From Bombilactobacillus folatiphilus (GTDB lineage Bacteria; Bacillota; Bacilli; Lactobacillales; Lactobacillaceae): DNA of 64,000 bases. The notes under the pieces were generated by a model that was given only the letters and a program-made list of their open reading frames with translations, ran no database searches and was not told the origin of the DNA. The DNA lies in contig NZ_CP093366.1 in assembly GCF_023380265.1 (NCBI RefSeq), forward strand, positions 1,240,001 to 1,304,000, in the 5' to 3' direction. The translations under genes were made by a program, and so were the position numbers. This document shows positions 12,367-21,951 of the stretch, piece by piece (position 1 is the stretch's first letter; each line of letters begins with the position of its first letter).

Positions 12367-13095
12367 TTATGATTTATTTTCAATTAATTCATTTAATTGA
12401 TCTTTCAGCTTCTTCAATTCCATTTGCATTTCAACTTTACGGTTTAACTGTGTTTCGCGCTTTATTTTATTTCGCAATGCTGTGATTTGCTTTTCAAGTA
12501 TTCTGACCTGATCCAGTAATTCACTATTATACCCTGTCATAACATTTATATCAGCATGATAATCAACTTTAACGTATTGATTTACAATCTTGTCCCGTAA
12601 ACTATCATAGAGCACCTTCATATTTTGCTGCGGCAAATCAGCTAATGATAATGAATTCAATACCTGCTCGGCTTTTTCTAATTGATAACACGGTGATTCA
12701 TAAACACTTAGTAATTTCAAGTAACCCTTTGCCAATTTCTCAAAACGACCCAAATAGATAACAAAAACTTGATCTTGCTCTAGTAAAACAACAATTGGAT
12801 AAGGCACCACACTAGCTAACAAACGATAGATTGCTTCGCCTTCATTATCGTATTTCGACTTAACATAAAAGAACCACAATTCTTGGTACAATTCTTCATT
12901 AGACTCATAGCTAGGAATATTGGTGTTATCAGTTTTAAAATCGGCTAACATGTAGATACTTTGAACCATATCAACTAAGAATTGCTTATCTTTAGCCTTT
13001 TTTAGCTGCGGAGTAATTTTTACCTTAGGAAAATTACGATTAATTACTGTTGCTTGTGGCAAATCCCACCACTTAATAATATCTTTTGTTTCCAT
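12367..13095 (-). CDS. DUF4391 family protein of the restriction operon
   Basis: A 242-aa protein that I assign to the DUF4391 family from its N-terminal pattern (IIKWWDLPQATVINRNFPK, then VQSIYMLADFKTDNTNIP) and its genomic setting; the family has no established biochemical function that I know. Residues about 190-240 form a charged heptad-like segment (QVRILEKQITALRNKIK and MELKKLKDQLNELIE), a likely coiled coil suited to holding together a complex. The stop of the helicase gene lies 6 bp upstream and the tandem mod genes begin 44 bp downstream, so it is part of one operon. It may be an adaptor between helicase and methyltransferase (inference). Confidence 0.72.
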   Translation of the reverse strand: METKDIIKWWDLPQATVINRNFPKVKITPQLKKAKDKQFLVDMVQSIYMLADFKTDNTNIPSYESNEELYQELWFFYVKSKYDNEGEAIYRLLASVVPYPIVVLLEQDQVFVIYLGRFEKLAKGYLKLLSVYESPCYQLEKAEQVLNSLSLADLPQQNMKVLYDSLRDKIVNQYVKVDYHADINVMTGYNSELLDQVRILEKQITALRNKIKRETQLNRKVEMQMELKKLKDQLNELIENKS

Positions 13096-13101
13096 AGCAG
13101 C

Positions 13102-16100
13102 CTACTTAATAATCAAAAATGAGATTAATTCAACCTCATCCAAGTTATCAATTAAATTAGTCTGCACATTGGTACCACCTGGCGTAAACATTGATTCGAT
13201 TCCGACTTCTTCCTGCTTACCTCTAATGGCATCAATCGCCGCACGTAAAACCTCTGAATATTGTGACATGTCACGTCCATTATCGGTTTCTTGGTTAAAT
13301 TCATTAACCAAATCTTGATTAACCTCAGTTTTATTAAGTGTAATTTTTTTAAACAAATCAAGTACACGCTTAGTATGAACGTGATCAATTTGTACACTAC
13401 CATCCATCCCAAGAAAAATTACAATATAAGGTAAAATACTATTTTTTTGCATTGCTACATCATCAATGCGTTCTTTTAAAGTTAAAATTACTCCCGGCTT
13501 TACCTCCGGCATCCCTCGATGATCAACAACCGCGTACATCCCCAATGGTGCATCATTTAATTGCTTTTCATACTTCTTAAGTGCTGCCTGTAAATCAGCT
13601 TCAAAATCGTTAAAAGACATATCAGTAATCGAAATTGCACCGTTAACGTCTTCTAAATCAACAACTTCCTGTTGCAATTGCTGCAGCTGATTTTTACGAT
13701 ATTGCAAATCATTCATCTCACGTTTTTTGCCTTTATCGTCTTCTTTCTGATTAAGCATATCCTCTTCACCAGTTGCTGAGACATTTAGTAAAACCATTCG
13801 TCCCTTTACGCGTTCTTCTAAATTTAGATAAGTATCCAAATCAACATTAGGCCAGAAATTTACCAATTGAATACAATCATTTTCTGAACCAATTCGATCA
13901 ATTCGCCCAAAACGCTGCACTACTCTGACTGGATTCCAATGAATATCATAATTAATCAAATAATCAGCATCTTGCAGGTTTTGACCTTCAGATATTGTAT
14001 CAGTCGCAATTAATAAATCAATTTCGCTTGTCTGATCTGGTTCGACCTGATCTCTCCCTTTTGATTTTGGCGAAAAATTAAGCAAAATATCATCCATATT
14101 ACTAGTACTAATATTAGGCATTGTAGTCTTATTATGACTAACACCTCCTGTAACCAAAGCTGTATTTAAGCCGTATTCTGCTTTAATTAGCGAAGCCAAA
14201 TTCTCATATAGATAATTAGCCGTATCTGCAAAAGCAGTAAAAATTATTACCTTTTTATTTCCTTGATTAATTGGATGCTTGTACTTTTCACGTAAAACTT
14301 CTTCTAGCTTCTGCAGCTTAGCATCTCTCTCAGGTGTAATTGCTTGTGCGTCTTGCCGTAACCGCTTTAATACATTCAAGTCCTCATTTAAAGCCTGCTT
14401 CCACCTAATTTGATCCATATCACCAAGCAGGATTTTGGTTTTAGTCCCAACAGTCTGATCATCGAATCTAGCTTCAATATCTTCATCATCTAATTCGCTA
14501 ATACTTACTAACTGCACCTTATCTTGCTTATTCTCATTAATTTTAGCCAGTGTATTCTCAACTTTTTTAACCATTCGATTAATTGTTAAACCAAAAGAAT
14601 TAATTGAACTCTCAAGCCGTTTAAGTAGATTAGCTCTAATAAGCTTAGCTAAAGCTTGTTCCCGATCAACTTGCTTAAAAGAAGATTTTCCTTCTTTAAC
14701 GGTTGTATCATAGAGCTGCTCATAATATTTCTTTTTATCAAGCTTTACGTACTGTAAGGGTTGATACATCGCCATATTTAAATTGCCAATTTTATCATAT
14801 ACAAGCTTAAGATCTGGGAAAGCATTTTTTAAATCAATATCTGGCTTAATTGTTTTAGGTTTTAGTCTTTTAGGAAAAGATCCTAATTCATTTGTATCAT
14901 AATATTTTTCAATATGCTTACGTGAACGAGCAATTGTCAGCATATCAAGCAGCCTGAAATAATCAGGATTTACTTTATCTAAAAATCTTTGTGTTGTTCG
15001 CTGGTCTTCATCCAAATCCATCCATTCATTAAAGGATGTTTGCGCCCGCTTTAACACATTATCAATATCTTTAATATCATATTTAGCTAAAGCATTAGTA
15101 TCACCTTCAGTAATAAACCCAATTTGATTTTTCAAATCTGCCATCCGATTATTAATCGGTGTAGCTGAAAGCATCAGAACTTTAGTTTTTCTACCATCTT
15201 TGATAACGTTATCCATCAAGCGCTCATATCTTGATTTAGTTGGACGGTTAACACTGGTATTGTTATTGCGAAAGTTATGTGATTCATCAATTACAATTAA
15301 GTCAAAATCTGACCAAGCAAAAGTTTTTAAATCAATATCGCCGCTTTTACCTTTATAGCGCGACAAATCAGTATGGTTAAGCACAGCATAATTAAAACCA
15401 TCTTCGCGCAAAATATTACGCTTATCCGGTAATGTATATAAAAGCCAATTTTCACGTAAACGCTTAGGTGCCAAAACTAAGACTTTTTTACGCTGTAATT
15501 CGTAATATTTGATTACAGCTAAAGCTGAAAATGTTTTACCCAATCCGACTGAATCAGCCAAAATAGCACCATTATATTTCTCGATTTTCCTAATCAGACC
15601 CAATACGCCGTCTTTTTGAAATTGATATAACTCATTCCAAATTACAGAGTCTTGTAAAGACGAATTTTCTGACACCAATTCTTGTTCATCAAGTTCGCCC
15701 AACTTATTATGAAAAATATGATATAGTGACACCAAATACAGCCAATATGGCGGATTTTCTTGATAGATAGTCTTTACTTTTTGCAAAACCTTTTCAGTAA
15801 CATCAACCGATCTATCTGAATCATTCCAAATTGAGTCAAAACTATGCTTTAACCCAGTCAAAGTTTTAGGATCACCAGAAATCCATGTTATTGGCGTTAT
15901 ATTGTCCGATTTTACTATGCCTAAACCATCAGCAGTAAATTTAAACATCCCTGGTACTGCAACATTCTTTTCAGTAGCTTGAGTATTTTCAATCAGAAGT
16001 TCATTTAACACATTTTCTTTTTTACTTAATTGGTGAACTTGCATTTTAGACTTAATTAGCTTTGCTATTTCACGAGCAATAAAAGCCGAATTCATCTGGT

Positions 16101-16377
16101 TACGTAATTTTATTTCATAACTGTTCCCAGAAATATTATTTTCTTCTTGAGCAATTTCATATCTTTTAAGAAATCCTGTTTCATCTTTTTCAAAAAATGA
16201 TTTTGTCAATAACACATGTAAGCCTTTAGAACGCTTAATTTCTTTTTGCAATGCATTAAATGCAAAAACTGAAAAGGCATCTGTTTGAATACTAACTTCA
16301 GAATTTTTATCAATATAAGTACTTAAATAATTCTTAAGCGTGTTATCTCCCTTATTATCAATTAATTCAATTTTCAT
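13102..16377 (-). CDS. SNF2-type helicase with N-terminal phospholipase D-like region
   Basis: A 1091-aa SF2 protein. The first 130 or so residues (SVFAFNALQKEIKRSKGLHVLLTK is part of a longer match, trimmed here to KSKGLHVLL-like) resemble the PLD-like N-terminus found in stand-alone helicases of restriction loci. The helicase core is intact: ILADSVGLGKTFSAL near 271-285, VIDESHNF near 362-369, LSATPINN near 401-408 and QRFGRIDRIG near 822-831. The C-terminal part has charged helices. It is the first gene of the five-gene operon, 6 bp ahead of DUF4391. A helicase of this kind is not part of a minimal Type III system (mod and res alone), so it is an accessory component that may remodel or translocate on phage DNA. 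Confidence 0.85.
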   Translation of the reverse strand: MKIELIDNKGDNTLKNYLSTYIDKNSEVSIQTDAFSVFAFNALQKEIKRSKGLHVLLTKSFFEKDETGFLKRYEIAQEENNISGNSYEIKLRNQMNSAFIAREIAKLIKSKMQVHQLSKKENVLNELLIENTQATEKNVAVPGMFKFTADGLGIVKSDNITPITWISGDPKTLTGLKHSFDSIWNDSDRSVDVTEKVLQKVKTIYQENPPYWLYLVSLYHIFHNKLGELDEQELVSENSSLQDSVIWNELYQFQKDGVLGLIRKIEKYNGAILADSVGLGKTFSALAVIKYYELQRKKVLVLAPKRLRENWLLYTLPDKRNILREDGFNYAVLNHTDLSRYKGKSGDIDLKTFAWSDFDLIVIDESHNFRNNNTSVNRPTKSRYERLMDNVIKDGRKTKVLMLSATPINNRMADLKNQIGFITEGDTNALAKYDIKDIDNVLKRAQTSFNEWMDLDEDQRTTQRFLDKVNPDYFRLLDMLTIARSRKHIEKYYDTNELGSFPKRLKPKTIKPDIDLKNAFPDLKLVYDKIGNLNMAMYQPLQYVKLDKKKYYEQLYDTTVKEGKSSFKQVDREQALAKLIRANLLKRLESSINSFGLTINRMVKKVENTLAKINENKQDKVQLVSISELDDEDIEARFDDQTVGTKTKILLGDMDQIRWKQALNEDLNVLKRLRQDAQAITPERDAKLQKLEEVLREKYKHPINQGNKKVIIFTAFADTANYLYENLASLIKAEYGLNTALVTGGVSHNKTTMPNISTSNMDDILLNFSPKSKGRDQVEPDQTSEIDLLIATDTISEGQNLQDADYLINYDIHWNPVRVVQRFGRIDRIGSENDCIQLVNFWPNVDLDTYLNLEERVKGRMVLLNVSATGEEDMLNQKEDDKGKKREMNDLQYRKNQLQQLQQEVVDLEDVNGAISITDMSFNDFEADLQAALKKYEKQLNDAPLGMYAVVDHRGMPEVKPGVILTLKERIDDVAMQKNSILPYIVIFLGMDGSVQIDHVHTKRVLDLFKKITLNKTEVNQDLVNEFNQETDNGRDMSQYSEVLRAAIDAIRGKQEEVGIESMFTPGGTNVQTNLIDNLDEVELISFLIIK

Positions 16378-16426
16378 TGCTTACCTCTATCGCCATGATA
16401 TATACGCCACTATATTCGTCGTATTA

Positions 16427-16432
16427 ATTATA
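16427..16432 (-). promoter_or_regulatory. Extended -10 box of the helicase operon
   Basis: TGCTATAAT on the minus strand, about 50 bp upstream of the helicase ATG; an extended -10 (TG plus TATAAT) with no clear -35. Confidence 0.5.
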
Positions 16433-16491
16433 GCATTGCACCAAAAAATAATTTCACTTACCTTTAAATATATGAAAGAAAGTACAAAAAA

Positions 16492-16513
16492 GACTTTCTA
16501 AATTTAGAAAGTC
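16492..16513 (-). terminator. Terminator after the AbiF-like pseudogene
   Basis: A perfect 22-bp palindrome (GACTTTCTAAA with TTTAGAAAGTC) followed on the minus strand by a T6 run, just past the stop at 16523. Confidence 0.75.
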
Positions 16514-16522
16514 AGAAACAAA

Positions 16523-17488
16523 TTAATGTTCTTGCCAGTTATTTGGAAAACCCATCAAGTTCAAAATATCTTCAAAACTAATTACTTCAAATTTGGTATT
16601 GTACGATATAAAAATTTTAACTAAAGCTGATTTTAATTCTTGAAAATCTTTTTTTCTTAGCACAAATTTTATCATCAAGTAAACTGTAAACAAATTATAC
16701 TTTTTAGGAAAAACATATTTTGGATTGCTATTTTCATAAAACTGAGTAATAAATCCTCTATTTCTTGGTCTTTGCACTACCATTGTGTATAAAATTTCTT
16801 CATGTGCGCATGTATTACGAAAATAATTAACTGTTTGTACTATTCCTTCGATATCAGTTGATCTAAGAGCTATTTCTTCATTATTAGGATAATTTCTTTC
16901 CCATTGCTTATTAAAATCACAAGCAATTATATTTTTTAAACTATCATCCATTGGAGAATAGAAATGACTAATATTTCCTAAACTTAAATAATTTACCAAA
17001 ACCCAAAGTGGTACTTCACCATGGTTGTCAATATAATGCTTAATTGATGATCTTTTTTTATCAGAATATCTAGAAATAGTACTTGATAACATACTAATTG
17101 TTTTAAAAACATTTACTGTATTTTCTGGTCTATCAGAAAAATTAGTAAAATCCAAATAAGCGTTTCTTTGCCTTTTGTATTTCTCAGAAAATCGATATGA
17201 AACTCTACTTTTCAAATGTCAAAAAATATTTTAAAAATATAATGCGAATCTCTCGATCAAATTTATATAATGAATATAATTCTTCAAGCTTAGTTCCAAC
17301 TTTAAATCTTTCTAGCTGGCTTCACTTCTATTAGTACTTCTTACTACAAAAGGGGTTTTGTATCCATTTACAACATCATAATAATTTGATTCTTCTAAAA
17401 ATCTCATAGTCTTAGAAGTATTACCAACATCTAATCCTCTGTCTCTTGAAATTTTCAGTTGCTGACGATAAGTTTTAAAAGGTTTCAC
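16523..17488 (-). pseudogene. AbiF/AbiD-like abortive infection protein (Abi_2 family), broken by two frameshifts
   Basis: Three reading frames in a row together give one Abi_2-type protein. Frame 1, from a GTG at 17488 with AGGAG 7 bp upstream, reads VKPFKTYRQQLKI and later FLEESNYYDVVNGYKTPFV, then stops at about 17330. Frame 2 (about 17330-17225) reads ERFKVGTKLEELYSLYKF and FLKYFLTFEK. Frame 3 (17215-16523, 230 codons) begins SRVSYRFSEKYKRQRNAY and carries the family's RNTCAHEE segment. Abi_2 proteins act in phage abortive infection and have the R-x4-6-H HEPN-like motif, seen here as RNTCAH. At least two indels make it inactive unless they are sequence errors. The palindromic terminator after it and the small RNA element before it are retained. 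Confidence 0.8.
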
Positions 17489-17500
17489 TATTTTTGCTCC

Positions 17501-17545
17501 TAAAAAAAGAGCCCAGCGCCTCATAGGCTACTGAGCATGATCCAT
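17501..17545 (-). ncRNA. Short structured RNA / attenuator-like hairpin ahead of the abi gene
   Basis: On the minus strand GCTCAG pairs with CTGGGC and GCC with GGC around the loop TATGA, followed by seven T's, and the abi ribosome site begins 2 bp later. A TTGACA box (17574-17579) and an AT-rich -10-like region near 17550-17558 would start a transcript of about 40 nt that ends in this hairpin. A conserved abiF-associated RNA upstream of Abi_2 genes has been described from comparative genomics; the position and shape agree, but I cannot confirm family membership without a covariance search. Confidence 0.5.
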
Positions 17546-17612
17546 ATAAGTAATATTATCAAAGCAAGCAATATGTCAATTGTTTTATCTAAATTCTTTA
17601 TATTTTTATACT

Positions 17613-18818
17613 TCAATTATTCTTCTCTAACCAGTCACCCACACTAACACCATCTATCGTTTTCCATAGTAGTTTACCATTAGCAGAAGTACCTAAGACT
17701 AGTTCCGCTGCTGCTGACACACTTTTCACTGTGATCGACTTTTGTAATATCCATTGTTCATCAACTTGTATTTGTGAACGTAATTTAGCGATATTCTGTG
17801 GCATTGATGTCTGTACTTTTGCTCTAATTTGTGAGCCCGGCAATAATGTAAAAGTTTTATCTTGATGCAACAGTCCCCTAGTATTAACTATTTTATTTTT
17901 CAAATATAGCTCAAGGTCTTTTTGGGGCATTTCTTGTGGAACCGCAGGCTGAACTACCTTGCCCGTTTGCGCATTTTTAAATTGCTTAAGAGTACTTCCT
18001 GTTGTAGTCACCCAATAAAGCTGTCCATCTACTGGATAACCCAAAATAAAATCCGCTGCTGCTGAAGAACTGCTGACATTTAATGTTTGCTGCAGTATGT
18101 TATTCTTAATCTGACCATTGCTCTGCAACTGCTGCCGTAATTCAGTAATTTTTTTTGACAAAGAAGCTGAAATTTGAGGCCTAATTTGAGCACCAGCAAG
18201 AATCGTAAATGTCCCATTTTTATTTTGATTACATTGTGCTTTAAGCGTCTGACTCTTAAATTGTAAAATATTAGGTGAATTTGTATTAAATGATTCAGTC
18301 AACTCACTTTTACCTTTGAAAGGGTCATGTCCCATGACTGGCACTAATAATTCAATATTATCAAGGACAGCTTCCATAGCATCTTCATTTGCCTGACTTA
18401 AGCTAGATTTTCGTGGTTCATTACGATTTTTCAATTGGTAAGTACCAATACTTTTTATAATGTTATATAATCGATTTTCTAGATATTTTATTTTAGCCTT
18501 ATCCAGCGTACCTCTTCTATTAGCCACAAAAACAATAGCATTTTGCCAAAGATAGCCATCATTATCTGGTAAATGTTGCCCTAGTCGCATCAATACGTTC
18601 TCTGATTCGCCTACATAAACAAAATTCTTTCCATTTTCTTCACCAAACAATAGATACACTCCTGGCGTATTGATATTGGTCAAACTTTGACTGTGTACAA
18701 CTAAATCATTTGGCAATTTATAAGCAGTAACATTCCAATTAGCTAGCATCACTTCACAACGGCCATTGGCATCTCCATCCATTAAATAAATCTCAATGCT
18801 TTTCCCGTGACGTTCCAT
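17613..18818 (-). CDS. GIY-YIG nuclease-fold protein with two DUF4357 units
   Basis: A 401-aa protein. The GIY-YIG-like segment (PGVYLLFGEE, then FVYVGESENVLMRL) spans about residues 52-140. Two C-terminal repeats each combine an FTxLxGxQIR start with an AA(D/E)(F/L)(I/V)LG core: SAAADFILGYPVDGQLYW near 255-270 and SAAAELVLGTSANGKLLW near 373-388, matching DUF4357. Proteins of this layout occur next to restriction and defence genes; their substrate is not established. It is a single gene between the abi pseudogene and a helicase fragment, with its own long upstream gap. The start ATG at 18818 follows the plausible ribosome site AGGATGAGGGA. Confidence 0.75.
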   Translation of the reverse strand: MERHGKSIEIYLMDGDANGRCEVMLANWNVTAYKLPNDLVVHSQSLTNINTPGVYLLFGEENGKNFVYVGESENVLMRLGQHLPDNDGYLWQNAIVFVANRRGTLDKAKIKYLENRLYNIIKSIGTYQLKNRNEPRKSSLSQANEDAMEAVLDNIELLVPVMGHDPFKGKSELTESFNTNSPNILQFKSQTLKAQCNQNKNGTFTILAGAQIRPQISASLSKKITELRQQLQSNGQIKNNILQQTLNVSSSSAAADFILGYPVDGQLYWVTTTGSTLKQFKNAQTGKVVQPAVPQEMPQKDLELYLKNKIVNTRGLLHQDKTFTLLPGSQIRAKVQTSMPQNIAKLRSQIQVDEQWILQKSITVKSVSAAAELVLGTSANGKLLWKTIDGVSVGDWLEKNN

Positions 18819-19105
18819 CTATTCCCTCATCCTATATATTTATATCATTTCTGTATCAATAATTTGTCCTATTCAAAATAATATCTGCCTTAATGTTGGT
18901 AAATTAATTATTATTCGGCAATGACAAAATTGATACTACTCATAACAAAGTCACACTACAAATTTTAAGTGTATTTTTCAAGAAAGCGACATCAAACTAA
19001 TTTGCCATTCAGAGATAAAGAATCATATTATAAATATTAAACCTATAAATTTAACTTAGCAATAAAGTAATTTTTTAATAGATATCAACAACCAAAATCA
19101 TCGTT
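18819..19105. other. AT-rich intergenic region without a gene
   Basis: No open frame of note and no recognisable repeat. The region probably holds the promoter of the GIY-YIG gene and decayed sequence of the island border. Confidence 0.4.
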
Positions 19106-19381
19106 TTATTCCCCTTCAAACACTTCCAAAGTTTTATCCACCACTTCTGCCCCAATTGATTGATACAATTTTTTATCGCCAATTATATAAAATTCTTTTT
19201 TCGCACGGGTAGCCGCCACATTCATCAGATTTGGTTCTGAAACAGCCCAACTAGCCGCACCGGTTTCTTCAGTGCTGGCACCTAGCACAAGATAGACAAC
19301 CGCGGCTTCTTTTCCTTGAAAAGTATGAACGGTGCCGACATTAGCTTTATTAAAATTAATTTTTCCTAGATATTTCTTCAA
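19106..19381 (-). pseudogene. C-terminal fragment of an SF1 (Upf1/DNA2-like) helicase
   Basis: The 91 residues carry only the last motifs of an SF1 helicase: GTVHTFQGKEAAVVYLVLG (motif V region) and NLMNVAATRAKKEFYIIGD (motif VI region). Upstream, in the same frame, HFRNVVEQLKK extends the match a little to about 19,415, but the N-terminal ATPase domain is absent. This looks like the remnant of a larger AAA_12-type helicase deleted when the island was inserted or rearranged. It lies at the border between accessory and core genes. Not expected to be functional. Confidence 0.7.
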
Positions 19382-19462
19382 CTGCTCGACGACGTTCCTA
19401 AAATGTTTGCTTGATGTACCTAAGCAAAGGAATCAGCACCAAATACTTAAAATGAACAAATA

Positions 19463-19499
19463 AAAAAGCACAATCCATCATTAAACGGACTGTGCTTTT
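19463..19499 (-). terminator. Terminator downstream of rlmD
   Basis: AAAAGCACA and TCC pair with GGA and TGTGCTTTT; runs of A and T flank both ends, so it can act in both directions. Confidence 0.8.
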
Positions 19500-19510
19500 C
19501 CAAAATTATT

Positions 19511-20869
19511 TCAATGAATTAACTCTAAACTAGTCACACTTTCCACATGCTTGGTCATCGGAAACATATCCACAGGTGTTGTGTGTAACGCTTGATAATC
19601 AGCACGCAATAAATTCAAATCACGTGCCAGCGTTGCGGGATTACAGCTGATATAAACAATTTTTTGTGGTCGCAATGCTTGAATACTGCTAATCAAACTC
19701 GCATCCAGTCCTTTGCGGGGCGGATCCACCACTAAAACATCAATTTGGCGCTGTTCTTGCGCCCATTTAGCCAACACATCTTCCGTCTTACCTACAACAA
19801 ATTGCGCGTTATCAATCCCGTTAATTGCAGCGTTCACTTGCGCGTCTTGAACAGCTTGCTTCACAACTTCAACACCAATCACTTCTTGAGCATGATCGGC
19901 CATACTTAAGCCAATCGTTCCAATTCCTGAATAAGCATCCACTACGGTTTCTTGACCCGTCAATTCTGCCGCATCAATCGCCAATTGATATAACTTTTGA
20001 GTTTGCTCATGGTTAACTTGGAAAAATGATTGCGGTGAAATTCGGAATTGCTTACCTAAAATCTCATCAGTAATATATTCTTGTCCTGCTACCAATTCAA
20101 ATTTTGATCCTAAAATCACGTTCGTTTTTTTCGCATTCACATTCAAATACAGTGAAGTGACTTCAGAATTGGCCTGAATTGCTGCCAATAATTGTGGTAA
20201 ATGCTTCATTTTCGTCGATGTGATAACCAGCACCACCATCATTTCGCCCGTTGCTGTTGCCCGGCGCACCATGATATGTCGCACATCACCACGATTGCGA
20301 TTTTCATCATAACCTTGAATTTGCAATTGCCGCAATAAATCCCGAATTCGATTAATTTCCGCATCAATCTTGGGATCTTGAATCAGATAATCCTCCAATG
20401 GCACCAAATCGTGCGACCGACTCCGAAAAAAACCAGTTGTTGCTTGACCTTTAACCGTCCGCACAGGAATCTGTGCCTTGTTGCGGTAAGCTAACGGATG
20501 CTCTGCTCCCACTGTTGGGTGAACCTCAATATCCAAATGTTGCTTTTCAAAATTATTTACAACTTGTTGCCGTTTAAACGCCAATTGTCGCTCATAACGC
20601 CAATGAATCAAGGGCGCAATTCCTGTTTGAATATATTTAGGATCATAATCTGTAACACGATCAGGTGAATCCTGCAAAATTTTTTTCGTTTTCGCAAAAC
20701 CAAAATTGCGACCAACTTTCGTGATAATTGCTTCGACTTGTTCTTGTGGCAAAGCATTTTCGACAAATAATGGATAGCCATCAACCTTGGCGACGCCCAA
20801 ACCTTCATATGATAAGTCAATAATATCTAATGTGACAATTTGATTCTTCGTTAATTTCGTTGTTTGCAT
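19511..20869 (-). CDS. rlmD: 23S rRNA (uracil) C5-methyltransferase, RlmD/RumA-TrmA family
   Basis: A 452-aa AdoMet-dependent RNA methyltransferase. An N-terminal TRAM-like region (residues 1-65) precedes the central part. The methyltransferase fold shows VVDAYSGIGTIGLSMA near 307-322, VVDPPRKGLD near 381-390 and the catalytic-cysteine segment ISCNPATLARDL near 409-420. Family members methylate U1939 or U747 of 23S rRNA; which of these is not decidable here. AAGGA lies 6 bp before the ATG. It stands downstream of dagK, 81 bp apart, in the usual lactobacillus order gatCAB-dagK-rlmD. Confidence 0.93.
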   Translation of the reverse strand: MQTTKLTKNQIVTLDIIDLSYEGLGVAKVDGYPLFVENALPQEQVEAIITKVGRNFGFAKTKKILQDSPDRVTDYDPKYIQTGIAPLIHWRYERQLAFKRQQVVNNFEKQHLDIEVHPTVGAEHPLAYRNKAQIPVRTVKGQATTGFFRSRSHDLVPLEDYLIQDPKIDAEINRIRDLLRQLQIQGYDENRNRGDVRHIMVRRATATGEMMVVLVITSTKMKHLPQLLAAIQANSEVTSLYLNVNAKKTNVILGSKFELVAGQEYITDEILGKQFRISPQSFFQVNHEQTQKLYQLAIDAAELTGQETVVDAYSGIGTIGLSMADHAQEVIGVEVVKQAVQDAQVNAAINGIDNAQFVVGKTEDVLAKWAQEQRQIDVLVVDPPRKGLDASLISSIQALRPQKIVYISCNPATLARDLNLLRADYQALHTTPVDMFPMTKHVESVTSLELIH

Positions 20870-20950
20870 AATTTTTCCTTAATTTCAATAAAAAAGTTGC
20901 GCCACAAGTCCAAAAACTCCATCAACCTGCGAGGCAACTTTCAGCTATTT

Positions 20951-21940
20951 TTACTCGTTTAATGAATTGACGCCATTGACGAATTGTTCCTCAGCCTGCT
21001 TTTCATCAGCAGTTTCCGTATTAATCGACCGATCAGGAATCGCATCAATATCCGCAAACATTTGTAGATGATGCCGCAAAACCTTGATTTCGACCGGTGC
21101 ATCGCCACCGTATTCGCCATCCAAATTAATCATAATCCGATTATCGTCGTTGGGCTTCACAAACAAGTGCTTAGTTTTCGTATAAATAATCTTGGGATCA
21201 TCTACATGCTTGCCGCCATTCAATGCTTTGGCAATCAATACCAACATTTCGGCAATATTGGCCCCCTTAACAATCAGCAGCGAAATCTTGCCATCACCTA
21301 ACTCTGAATCCGGCGCCACTTGTTCAAATCCGCCCACTGAATTGGTTAATCCCGACAAAAACAGCGTCACATCACCATCATAAACACCATCGTCATATTC
21401 CAAATGCATATTCATCGGCTTAATTCGTGGCAACATCTCTGCTCCCTTAACCAAATATGCCAAATAACCCAAAACTGATTTATATTCCGAAGGCACTTCA
21501 TAAGTGAGTTCGGAAATCGAACCGCCACCGGCAATATTCATAAAATAATGTTCACCAGCTTGCCCAATATCCATCGGCAACAATTGTTTTTTTAAAATCA
21601 CTCGTGCGGCTGCCACTGGATCATTCCGTGGAATTTTCAAAGCCCGTGCATAGTCATTAGTCGTGCCACCTGGAATAATCGCCATTTGTGGTCTTTTATC
21701 TAGTGGCGCTAACCCATTGACCACTTCGTTCAAAGTGCCATCACCGCCGGCAGCCACGACCAAATCAAAGCCCGCTAGTGCTGCTCTTTGAGCTTCATTT
21801 TGTGCGGAATTAGGCTCCGGCGTGGTTCGAAAGGCGCTGGCTTCATAACCAGCTTCCTCCAGCACATCTAAAATATCCGCTACACTTTTTAAAATTGTTT
21901 CGTTTCCCGATGTTGGATTATAAATCAACCGAGCTTTCAT
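20951..21940 (-). CDS. dagK: Diacylglycerol/lipid kinase (DagK/YegS family)
   Basis: A 329-aa lipid kinase: N-terminal RLIYNPTSG, then the ATP-binding AAGGDGTLNEVVNGL at residues 63-77 and the IPGGTTNDYARAL segment. In Gram-positive bacteria DgkB recycles diacylglycerol released during lipoteichoic acid synthesis. The ATG lies 11 bp after the gatB stop with GAGAGGG as ribosome site, so it is in the gatCAB operon. About 35 C-terminal residues are acidic and not conserved. Confidence 0.92.
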   Translation of the reverse strand: MKARLIYNPTSGNETILKSVADILDVLEEAGYEASAFRTTPEPNSAQNEAQRAALAGFDLVVAAGGDGTLNEVVNGLAPLDKRPQMAIIPGGTTNDYARALKIPRNDPVAAARVILKKQLLPMDIGQAGEHYFMNIAGGGSISELTYEVPSEYKSVLGYLAYLVKGAEMLPRIKPMNMHLEYDDGVYDGDVTLFLSGLTNSVGGFEQVAPDSELGDGKISLLIVKGANIAEMLVLIAKALNGGKHVDDPKIIYTKTKHLFVKPNDDNRIMINLDGEYGGDAPVEIKVLRHHLQMFADIDAIPDRSINTETADEKQAEEQFVNGVNSLNE

Positions 21941-21951
21941 TTATTACCCTC

